From CBDTTW01 sp965363675 (GTDB lineage Bacteria > Bacteroidota > Rhodothermia > Rhodothermales > DASSAV01): a stretch of 6,576 nt of DNA. Of the stretch, positions 1 to 5,769 are shown piece by piece (position 1 is the first letter of the stretch; each line of letters starts with the position of its first letter). The DNA is taken from assembly GCA_965363675.1 (NCBI GenBank), contig CBDTTW010000173.1, forward strand, positions 1 through 6,576. Reading direction: 5' to 3'. Under the pieces are notes generated by a model. The model was given only the letters and a program-made list of their open reading frames with translations. It made no database searches and was not told where the DNA came from. Made by a program: the position numbers and the translations under genes.

Positions 1-434
1 CCGGCGTCGGGGTCGTGGAGCAGCCCATAGAGGGCCGCCGCGCCCGCCGAGTCGGCCCCGACCGAGGCCAGGGCGAACGCGGCGCGGGCGCGCACGGTCG
101 GCTCGGCATGGCGCAGCGCGGCCACGAGCGCCGCCTGGTCGCGGCGCAGGCCCGCCTCCACGAGGCGCTGCTGCGCCGGGTCGGCGAACAGCCCTCGGGG
201 AGCGGGTTGGGCGGCCGCGTGGATGCAGATCAATAAACCGATAATTATGCCTGCAACAGGGCGTCCGCAGGTCGGCCGTCGGAGCGCCTGCCCAAGGGGG
301 GCGCAGCGCCCCGCATGGGGGGTATGCGCCCCGGCGAGCAGGCGACAGCGCGCGCGCAAAGCGGAGAAACATACCTCCTTGGTGTCGGCGGCAAACCTCG
401 GCAGGGCGCAAACGCAAAAAGGATGATACAGCAT
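1..434 (-). CDS. Secreted HEAT-repeat-like protein, partial (C-terminus off the left edge)
   Basis: This frame reads leftwards off the window, so only the N-terminal part is visible. It contains a hydrophobic segment (VAGIIIGLLICIHAAA, encoded at about 257-210) ending in a plausible signal peptidase site before Gln, then an Ala/Leu/Arg-rich helical region with the pattern of a HEAT repeat (for example ALRHAEPTVRARAAFALASV), repeated as LYGLLHDPDA at the edge. HEAT repeats are helical scaffolds for protein binding; no catalytic function can be inferred. The start is unresolved. The in-frame ATG at 434 gives about 59 residues before the hydrophobic core, which is too long for a normal signal peptide n-region. 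An in-frame TTG at 359 is the alternative and lies 13 bases after a strong AAGGAGGT (380-373). The N-terminal extension is rich in Arg, Pro and Cys and may not be translated. The signal and repeat frame is fairly secure, the 5' end is not. Confidence 0.6.
   Translation of the reverse strand, partial: MLYHPFCVCALPRFAADTKEVCFSALRARCRLLAGAHTPHAGRCAPLGQALRRPTCGRPVAGIIIGLLICIHAAAQPAPRGLFADPAQQRLVEAGLRRDQAALVAALRHAEPTVRARAAFALASVGADSAGAAALYGLLHDPDA
298..332. repeat. GC-rich inverted repeat with a duplicated arm
   Basis: GGGGCGC at 298-304 is the exact reverse complement of GCGCCCC at 306-312, and the same GCGCCCC occurs again at 326-332, so the first arm could pair with either copy. GCAT at 313-316 and ATGC at 324-327 also form a small inverted repeat around a G run. 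The structure lies inside the doubtful N-terminal extension of the leftward HEAT-repeat gene. It may be a leader hairpin or a by-product of high GC. Confidence 0.4.
373..380 (-). promoter_or_regulatory. Strong Shine-Dalgarno-like sequence upstream of the HEAT-repeat gene
   Basis: The minus strand reads AAGGAGGT here, a near-perfect anti-16S match. It is followed after no spacer by an ATG (372) in a different frame from the HEAT-repeat protein, and after 13 bases by an in-frame TTG (359). Neither spacing is the usual 5-9 bases. Either the TTG is the true start with a long spacer, or an indel between here and about 290 hides a start in the ATG frame, or the match is chance. Confidence 0.35.
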
Positions 435-448
435 AGGGGGCGGGTAAA

Positions 449-476
449 TTTGCCTACATACTCGCGGATATATTTG
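449..476 (+). promoter_or_regulatory. Candidate Bacteroidota-type promoter (TTTG-N16-TATATTTG)
   Basis: TTTG at 449-452 and TATATTTG at 469-476 are separated by 16 bases. This resembles the -33 TTTG and -7 TAnnTTTG consensus of the primary sigma factor of Bacteroidota, although the usual spacer is slightly longer. It points towards the antitoxin-like gene and predicts a transcription start near 483, leaving a leader of about 80 bases. A second TAnnTTTG match (TAAATTTG, 445-452) overlaps the -33 element but has no upstream TTTG partner. The surrounding sequence is AT-richer than its flanks. The assignment is by consensus match only. Confidence 0.45.
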
Positions 477-564
477 TACCGGCCGGCGTCTAAAAGGAGC
501 GCGCCCGCTTACGAATACCTGTAGCTATTCATGATGCGAACCAGATGCCGTTCGGCGAGGATAC

Positions 565-828
565 ATGTACTCAACAGAAGGGATAGATGCCATCGCGACG
601 ATCACGGAGTTGCGTTCCAATACATCCGAGTTGCTGGAACACATCCGGGAGCATAAAACGAGCGTCCTCATCCAAAAAAACAACGAGGCCTACGCGGTCC
701 TGATGGATTGGGAGACGTATAAGGACCTGGTGCAGAGCGCCCGGGCCGGCGGCGGCAAGCCGCTGGAGCGCTCCGCGCGGCGCAAGGGGGGCAAGCGCGG
801 CCCGGGCGATGTGGCGCCGGACGCCTGA
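565..828 (+). CDS. Phd/YefM-family antitoxin-like protein, apparently without a toxin
   Basis: This 87-residue protein begins MYSTEGIDAIATITELRS. Residues about 11-56 match the Phd/YefM antitoxin fold: an ITELRSNTSELLEHI helix, a strand containing SVLIQKNNEAYAVLM, and a WETYKDL helix. In this family the N-terminal half binds operator DNA as a dimer and the C-terminal half wraps and neutralises a RelE/ParE or Doc toxin. Here the C-terminal 30 residues are instead Gly/Lys/Arg-rich and low in hydrophobics (such as RRKGGKRG), unlike a typical toxin-binding tail. GAGG at 557-560 lies 4 bases before the ATG and supports the start. No toxin gene is adjacent: a tRNA on the other strand follows directly and a divergent gene precedes. 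GC content is about 50% over codons for the conserved domain and clearly higher in the tail. It may be an orphan transcription regulator or the remnant of a toxin-antitoxin pair. Confidence 0.75.
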   Translation: MYSTEGIDAIATITELRSNTSELLEHIREHKTSVLIQKNNEAYAVLMDWETYKDLVQSARAGGGKPLERSARRKGGKRGPGDVAPDA

Positions 829-844
829 AGCGCGGCCGCGCCGG

Positions 845-927
845 TGCGAAAGGGGGGACTCGAACCCCCACGGGTTTTGCCCACTAGATCCTAAGTCTAG
901 CGCGTCTGCCAATTCCGCCACTCTCGC
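845..927 (-). tRNA. tRNA-Leu, anticodon UAG
   Basis: The minus strand folds as a complete class II tRNA of 83 bases. The acceptor stem pairs GCGAGAG with CTTTCGC (one G-U), the D arm holds GCG/CGC around GAATTGGCAGA, and the anticodon stem pairs CTAGA with TCTAG around the loop CTTAGGA, giving anticodon TAG (plus-strand 891-893), which reads CUN leucine codons. The long variable arm (GGG-CAAAA-CCC) is typical of tRNA-Leu. The T arm is GGGGG-TTCGAGT-CCCCC and the discriminator base is A, as expected for leucine. The next bases are CCG, so the 3' CCA is not encoded and must be added by the nucleotidyltransferase. Confidence 0.97.
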
Positions 928-937
928 AGGTACGCGC

Positions 938-967
938 AATATACTCGGCGCCGGGCGCTGCGATCAA
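938..967 (-). promoter_or_regulatory. Sigma70-like promoter of the tRNA-Leu gene
   Basis: On the minus strand TTGATC (967-962) and TATATT (943-938) are separated by 18 bases, a fair match to -35 TTGACA and -10 TATAAT. Transcription would start near 931, only a few bases before the mature tRNA 5' end at 927, which suits a tRNA gene. Found by consensus and position only. Confidence 0.55.
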
Positions 968-1013
968 GCGCCGTCTTTTTGCCGGGCCGTCGGGGCCTGA
1001 GCGGGCCGCTTAT

Positions 1014-1046
1014 GCCGCCGGAGGGATGCGGCTTTCGGCGGCTTTT
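1014..1046 (+). terminator. Hairpin with short T tail upstream of the peptidase pair
   Basis: GCCGCCG (1014-1020) can pair with CGGCGGC (1036-1042) around a 15-base loop, and TTTT follows at 1043-1046. This has the form of a weak rho-independent terminator on the plus strand. It could stop read-through from the antitoxin-like gene (antisense across the tRNA), or act as a leader structure if the peptidase promoter lies upstream. The T tract is short and the region is GC-rich, so chance is possible. I see no convincing promoter for the peptidase genes between here and 1152. Confidence 0.35.
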
Positions 1047-1151
1047 GTGCTAACTTAACCCGCTATGGCGCGCCGCCGCCCCGGCATACCAATATGGCCG
1101 TCCCGAGCGTTCTACGGAGACGGGCTGTCCCATTATTTTCAGCGATTGAGC

Positions 1152-3419
1152 ATGAAGCGCTACTTCCCCTATTCCTTCGCAGCGGTCTGTTTGGCCCTCG
1201 TTCTGGCGTCCTCCGGGTGCGCCTCTTCCAAAAAAAGCGCCGACGCCACGGCCGGCGCGGACACGGTGCAGACGGCTCCGCCGCCGCCCCCCGTCATCCC
1301 GGCTACGGTCCCGATCCTCTCTGCGCCGGCGCAAGCCTCGGCGGCGCAGGATACGGCCACGGCGGGGCGCTTTGACAACGGCCGCATGTGGACGTTCGAC
1401 ATGCCGCCGATGGACTACCTGAAGGAGACGTACAACTTTTCTCCGGACGCGGCCTGGTTCGAGCGCGCCCGCCTTGGGGCGCTCCGCCTGCCCAACTGCA
1501 CCGCCTCGTTCGTCTCGCCGAACGGCCTCGTGATGACGAACCACCACTGCGGGCGCGGCAGCCTGCCGGGCGTGACCCGCGAAGGCGAAAAGCTGCTCGA
1601 AGACGGCTTCTACGCCGAGTCGCTGGCCGACGAGCGCCGCATCCCCGGCTTGTTCGTGGACCAGCTCGTGCGCATCACCGACGTGACCGACGAGGTCAAC
1701 GCGGCGCTGGAAGGCAAGGAGACCGACGCTGAGCGCGCGGCGGCCCGCCAGGAGACGTTCTCGGCCATCAGCAACCGGCTGGTGGGCGAAGCGGGCGGCC
1801 GGGACGCCGGCTTCGTGGTGCAGGTGATCTCGCTGTATTACGGCGGGCGCTACTCGGCTTATACCTTCCGCCGCTACGACGATTTGCGCCTGGTGCTCGT
1901 GCCCGAACTCGACCTCGGGCAGTTCGGCGGCGACCCGGACAACTTTACGTATCCGCGCTACTCGCTCGACATGACGTTCCTGCGGGTGTACGACAAAGGC
2001 GAGCCGCTCAACACGCAGAAGGATTATTTCCGCTGGAGCCAGAAGGGCGTCGAGGAGGGTGATCTGGTTTTCGTGATCGGCAACCCCGGCTCCACGAACC
2101 GCCTCGAAACCATCGCCCAGCTCGAATACCGGCGCGACGTGCAGGAAAAGTACCTGCTCGACGCGCTCGACGCCACGGTGGCCCTGCTCCAGGAGGAGTA
2201 CCAGCAGAACCCTTCGGATGAACTGCTGACGCAGATCATGGGGTTGCAGAACGGCCAGAAGCTGTACCGCGGCCGCGTGAAGGGCCTCAACGACGCTACG
2301 CTCATGGCGCGCCGCGCCGACGCCGAGCGCAAGTTCTTCGCGTCGGTAGAGGGCGACGCAAGCCTCGCGGGCGAGTACGGATCGCTTCAGCAGGACTTGG
2401 GGCAGCTCATGCAGGAGCGGCGCAAGCTGGCCTCGGACGTAGGGGCCTTCCTGCTGCTGAGCCCGATGTCGCCCAACGCTTCCTCGACGCTGCGCCGGGC
2501 CATGCTGGCGTTTCAGTACAGGACGCAGCAGAAGGCCGGCGCCGGCGAGGCGACGCTCGCGCCGATGCTGGAGCAGTTCAAGAGCATCGAGAACCAGAGC
2601 CGCACCCTCGACGAGCGTTTCCTGGCGGCGCGCCTGGAGGCGTTCCGGCAGTACTGGGGCGCCGAGAGCGAGCTGGTGAGGAACGCGCTCGGCGGGCGGA
2701 CCCCGCAGCAAGCGGCGGCGGCTATCGTCGGCGCCTCGGCGCTGGCCGATTCCGAGCGCGCCCTTGCAGCGCTGACGGGCGGCTCGCTCGGCGCAGGCGA
2801 CCCGGCGTACGCGCTTGCCGAAGCCTTCATGCCGCGCTATATGGCGTTGCAGAGCGCAAACGCAGGGCTCGGCGCCCGGCAGACCGAGCTGCTGAGCCGC
2901 CTCGGGCGCGCCCGCTTCGAGGTGTACGGCGCCGAGACGCCCCCGGACGCGACGTTCTCGCTGCGCCTGGCCGACGGCATCGTGAAAGGGTATGAGTACA
3001 ACGGCACCCTTGCCCCGCCCTACGTGACGTTCTACGGCCTCTACGACCGCTACTACTCGCACGGCGCCGGCAACCCCGACTGGGATCTGCCGAAGCGCTG
3101 GCTGAGCATGCCGCCCAAGTTCGATCTCGAAACGCCGATCACCCTGGTGGCGACGGCCGACATCATCGGCGGCAACTCGGGCTCGCCGATGGTTAACAAG
3201 AACCTCGAAATCGTGGGCCTCGTCTTCGACGGCAACATCGAGAGTCTGCCTTCGTCGTTCATCTTCCGCGACGAGAACATGCGCGCCGTGGCCGTGGACG
3301 CGCGCGGCATTCTGGAGTCCATCGACGACCTGTATGAGGCCGACCGCATCGCCATCGAGCTGCGGACGGGCAAGTTGATTCCCACGGAGAAAGAAGCCGA
3401 CGCTACGGCGGTGCGCTAA
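1152..3419 (+). CDS. S46-family dipeptidyl peptidase (DPP7-like) lipoprotein, first of a tandem pair
   Basis: This is a predicted envelope serine exopeptidase of 755 residues that would remove dipeptides from peptide N-termini. The ATG at 1152 was chosen over an in-frame ATG at 1065 because it begins directly with a signal peptide (MKRYFPYSF then a hydrophobic core) ending in ASSGC, with lipid-acceptor Cys23. A Ser/Ala/Pro-rich tether (about 24-72) follows. The triad of the chymotrypsin-like fold is visible: His132 in TNHHCGR, Asp273 in DNFTYPRYSLD, Ser676 in GGNSGSP. Cys116 and Cys133 flank the His strand like the Cys42-Cys58 bridge of chymotrypsin and are the only cysteines of the mature protein besides Cys23. 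Residues about 330-560 form the helical cap domain of the family. Asp693 and Gly694, 17 and 18 residues after Ser676, correspond to the amine-binding Asp and the S1-pocket Gly of DPP7 (Arg in DPP11), so a hydrophobic P1 preference is inferred. Phe265 replaces the usual active-site Trp. Length suits S46 (about 700-750). There is no clear ribosome binding site, which is common in Bacteroidota. Confidence 0.93.
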   Translation: MKRYFPYSFAAVCLALVLASSGCASSKKSADATAGADTVQTAPPPPPVIPATVPILSAPAQASAAQDTATAGRFDNGRMWTFDMPPMDYLKETYNFSPDAAWFERARLGALRLPNCTASFVSPNGLVMTNHHCGRGSLPGVTREGEKLLEDGFYAESLADERRIPGLFVDQLVRITDVTDEVNAALEGKETDAERAAARQETFSAISNRLVGEAGGRDAGFVVQVISLYYGGRYSAYTFRRYDDLRLVLVPELDLGQFGGDPDNFTYPRYSLDMTFLRVYDKGEPLNTQKDYFRWSQKGVEEGDLVFVIGNPGSTNRLETIAQLEYRRDVQEKYLLDALDATVALLQEEYQQNPSDELLTQIMGLQNGQKLYRGRVKGLNDATLMARRADAERKFFASVEGDASLAGEYGSLQQDLGQLMQERRKLASDVGAFLLLSPMSPNASSTLRRAMLAFQYRTQQKAGAGEATLAPMLEQFKSIENQSRTLDERFLAARLEAFRQYWGAESELVRNALGGRTPQQAAAAIVGASALADSERALAALTGGSLGAGDPAYALAEAFMPRYMALQSANAGLGARQTELLSRLGRARFEVYGAETPPDATFSLRLADGIVKGYEYNGTLAPPYVTFYGLYDRYYSHGAGNPDWDLPKRWLSMPPKFDLETPITLVATADIIGGNSGSPMVNKNLEIVGLVFDGNIESLPSSFIFRDENMRAVAVDARGILESIDDLYEADRIAIELRTGKLIPTEKEADATAVR

Positions 3420-3457
3420 CCCTGAGGCAGGCCATTTACTTTCTGAACGGAACCTCT

Positions 3458-5716
3458 ATGCATTATCGCAATCTTCTGTGGAGCCTCCTCATCGTCGCCG
3501 GCATGGCGGGGTGCGCGGCTCCCGGCGAAACGGCCGTCGTGACGGAGCGGCCGGCGGCGCCGACCGAGCAGCCGTCGGCGGAGCCCTCCGCGCCCAAGGC
3601 CCCGGCCATGCCGGAGGCTACGGCCGCCGCCTCGCCCCTGGACACGGTGCAGGTGCAGCGCTTCGACGCGGGCAAGATGTGGACCTTCGACAACCCGCCG
3701 ATGCAGTACTTCTCGGAGGCTTACGGCTTCCAGCCGGATCAGAAGTGGTTCGAGTCGGCGCGGCTGGGCGCGCTCCGGTTCGCCACGTACTGCTCGGCCT
3801 CGTTCATCTCCCCGAACGGCCTCATCATGACGAACCACCACTGCGGGCGCGAAAGCATCAGCGAGGTGAGCGCCGAGGGTGAAGGGCTGCTCGAAGAGGG
3901 CTTCCTGGCGCTCTCGGTCGGCGAGGAGCGCAAGGTCAAGGATCTGTTCGTGGATCAGCTTCAGAGCATCACCGACGTGACGGCCGAGGTGCAGGGCGCC
4001 GCGCGCACGGTCAAGGACGACGAGGCGCGGGCGCAGGCGCTTGCCGACAAGATCAAGGCCGTCGAGGACCGCATGACGGCGGCGGCGAAAGGCCGCGACT
4101 CGACGTTGCAGGTGCAGGTGATCGAGCTGTACAACGGCGGGCGCTACTCGGCCTACACGTTCAAGCGCTACAGCGACATCCGCCTCGTGATGGCCCCCGA
4201 GCTGCAACTGGGCTTCTACGGCGGCGACCCGGACAACTTCACCTACCCCCGGTACGCGCTCGACATGAGTTTCTTCCGGGCCTACGGTCCGGACGGCAAG
4301 CCGCTCCAGACGACGAACTACTTCAAGTTCAGCCCGAACGGCGCCGCCGACGGCGAGGCGGTGTTCGTGGTGGGCAACCCCGGCTCCACGAGCCGCCTCA
4401 ACACGGTGAGCCAGCTTGCCTTCGAGCGGGACTATACGCTTCCGCTGGAGCTGCGCCTGATGCACGAGCGCGCCGACGCGCTCCTGGCGTTCATCGAGGC
4501 CAACCCGGAGCAGGCCGAGAAGATGGATCTGCGCAACGAGTACTTCAGCATTTCCAACAGCATCAAGGCCAACACGGGCCAGCTCGAAGGGCTCCGCGAC
4601 CCGTACCTGATCGCGCGGCGGCAGGCGGCGGAAAACCGGGTGCTCTCGGCGATCAACGCCACGGACTCGCTGCGCGAGCGCTACGGGCGCGTGCCCGAGC
4701 AGCTTCAGGAGTTGCAGGCGGCCAAGGCGGCGGCGTTCCGGCAGTCGGGGGCGCTGGCGGGCTTCGGGTCGCCGCAGATCGGCTCGCGCATTTTGCTGCG
4801 CGGCCTCTACGGCTACATCCACTCGATCCTCCAGCAGCGGGGCGCGCCGGAGGCGCGGGTGGCGGAAGTTCGCAAGGAAGCCATGAAGCTGAAGGATTGG
4901 CCCAAGGAAGTCGAGCAGCAGGTGATCGCACAGACGCTGGCGCAACTCGAACGCTCGCTCGGCGCCTCCGACGCTACGGTGCGCCGCCTGCTCGGCGGGC
5001 GCACTCCGGAGCAGGTCGCCGCCGACGTGGTGGCGAAGACCGCCCTGGCCGACACGACGGGCTTCGGTCGGACGCTCGACAAGAACTACCTCAACAGCGC
5101 CGACGCGACCGTGCCGCTCATCGAGGCGATGGCGCCGCTGTTTTTCACGATCAACCAGCAGGAGGAAAACCTGCGGGCGCGTGAGGACCGCCTGAGCGAG
5201 CAACTGGCGCTGGCGCGCTTCGCCGTGGAAGGAACGACCGCGCCGCCGGACGCCTCGTTCTCGCTGCGCCTGGCCGACGGCGTCGTGGCAGGCTATGCCT
5301 ACAACGGCACGCTTGCGCCGCCCTTTACGACGTTCTACGGGCTTTACAACAACTACTACAGCCACAAGGGCGAGCGCGACTGGGCGCTGCCGGAGCGCTG
5401 GCTGGAGCGCAAGCCCGAACTCGAACTCAAGACGCCGTTCAACTTCGTGATGACCAACGACATCATCGGCGGCAACTCGGGCTCGCCGGTTATCAACAAG
5501 AACCTCGAAGTCGTAGGGCTCGTGTTCGACGGCAACATCGAGAGCCTGCCGAACAACTACCTGTTCCGCGAGGTGACGGCCCGCGCCGTGGCCGTGGACT
5601 CGCGCGGCATCGTCGAGGCGCTGGATGCCATTTACGACGCCGACCGGCTCGTGCTGGAGATCCGCTCGGGGCGCCTGGCGCAGACCGAGCAGGAGGCCGA
5701 GCAGGCGCTGAAATAG
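3458..5716 (+). CDS. S46-family dipeptidyl peptidase (DPP7-like) lipoprotein, second of a tandem pair
   Basis: This 752-residue paralogue begins 38 bases after the first peptidase gene with no terminator between, so the two probably form an operon. The signal peptide MHYRNLLWSLLIVAGMAGC ends at lipid-acceptor Cys19, followed by a Pro/Ala/Glu-rich tether to about residue 65. The triad is His128 (TNHHCGR), Asp269 (DNFTYPRYALD) and Ser674 (GGNSGSP). Cys112 and Cys129 are the only other cysteines and should form the conserved disulfide. Asp691 and Gly692 again indicate N-terminal-amine binding and a DPP7-like hydrophobic S1 pocket, and Phe261 again replaces Trp. Similarity to the first enzyme is very high around the catalytic motifs and in the C-terminal domain (for example SFSLRLADG and FDGNIESLP) but low in the central helical cap, which suggests an old duplication with different substrate access. 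One visible motif difference is GNPGSTSR here against GNPGSTNR in the first enzyme. Neither has an acid-rich surface-export signal after the lipid Cys, so a periplasm-facing outer-membrane location is likely. Confidence 0.93.
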   Translation: MHYRNLLWSLLIVAGMAGCAAPGETAVVTERPAAPTEQPSAEPSAPKAPAMPEATAAASPLDTVQVQRFDAGKMWTFDNPPMQYFSEAYGFQPDQKWFESARLGALRFATYCSASFISPNGLIMTNHHCGRESISEVSAEGEGLLEEGFLALSVGEERKVKDLFVDQLQSITDVTAEVQGAARTVKDDEARAQALADKIKAVEDRMTAAAKGRDSTLQVQVIELYNGGRYSAYTFKRYSDIRLVMAPELQLGFYGGDPDNFTYPRYALDMSFFRAYGPDGKPLQTTNYFKFSPNGAADGEAVFVVGNPGSTSRLNTVSQLAFERDYTLPLELRLMHERADALLAFIEANPEQAEKMDLRNEYFSISNSIKANTGQLEGLRDPYLIARRQAAENRVLSAINATDSLRERYGRVPEQLQELQAAKAAAFRQSGALAGFGSPQIGSRILLRGLYGYIHSILQQRGAPEARVAEVRKEAMKLKDWPKEVEQQVIAQTLAQLERSLGASDATVRRLLGGRTPEQVAADVVAKTALADTTGFGRTLDKNYLNSADATVPLIEAMAPLFFTINQQEENLRAREDRLSEQLALARFAVEGTTAPPDASFSLRLADGVVAGYAYNGTLAPPFTTFYGLYNNYYSHKGERDWALPERWLERKPELELKTPFNFVMTNDIIGGNSGSPVINKNLEVVGLVFDGNIESLPNNYLFREVTARAVAVDSRGIVEALDAIYDADRLVLEIRSGRLAQTEQEAEQALK

Positions 5717-5734
5717 GGGCGCGCACTTTTGCAG

Positions 5735-5769
5735 AAGGGCCGGGCCGCCCAAGGCAGTCCGGCCTTTTT
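5735..5769 (+). terminator. Rho-independent terminator of the peptidase operon
   Basis: GGCCGG (5738-5743) pairs with CCGGCC (5759-5764), extended outwards by a G-U and A-T pairs, with a small inner GCC/GGC pairing, and is followed by TTTTT at 5765-5769. It lies 18 bases after the stop of the second peptidase gene. The last T is also the final base of the convergent gene. On the minus strand the hairpin has no T tract, so it should act mainly on plus-strand transcripts. Confidence 0.8.

Noticed and set aside
15..524. Short plus-strand open frames opposite the HEAT-repeat gene
   Set aside because: They lack recognisable domains or start signals and lie opposite a frame with a signal peptide and repeat pattern.
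674..680. Run of seven A residues inside the antitoxin-like gene as a slippage site
   Set aside because: The frame reads cleanly through it into conserved family residues, and neither alternative frame gives a sensible product.
830..841. Perfect 12-base palindrome GCGCGGCCGCGC between the antitoxin-like gene and the tRNA
   Set aside because: It could form only a 4-bp stem and has no T tract on either strand, so it is not a convincing terminator. Such palindromes are expected at this GC content.
571..939. Minus-strand open frames across the antitoxin-like gene and tRNA as a possible toxin gene
   Set aside because: They run through the tRNA-Leu and lack RelE, ParE or Doc features. They are shadow frames.
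1043..1069. TTTTG (1043-1047) and TATGG (1064-1068) as a promoter for the peptidase operon
   Set aside because: Only the TA of the -7 element matches the consensus, so the support is too weak to list.
1065..1151. N-terminal extension of the first peptidase from the ATG at 1065
   Set aside because: The extension would put 29 Arg/Pro-rich residues before a well-formed lipoprotein signal peptide that starts at the ATG at 1152.
1050..3062. Long antisense open frame (670 codons) opposite the first peptidase gene
   Set aside because: It is a shadow of a high-GC gene. Its translation is Arg/Val/His-rich without domain motifs, while the plus strand shows a full signal peptide and catalytic triad.
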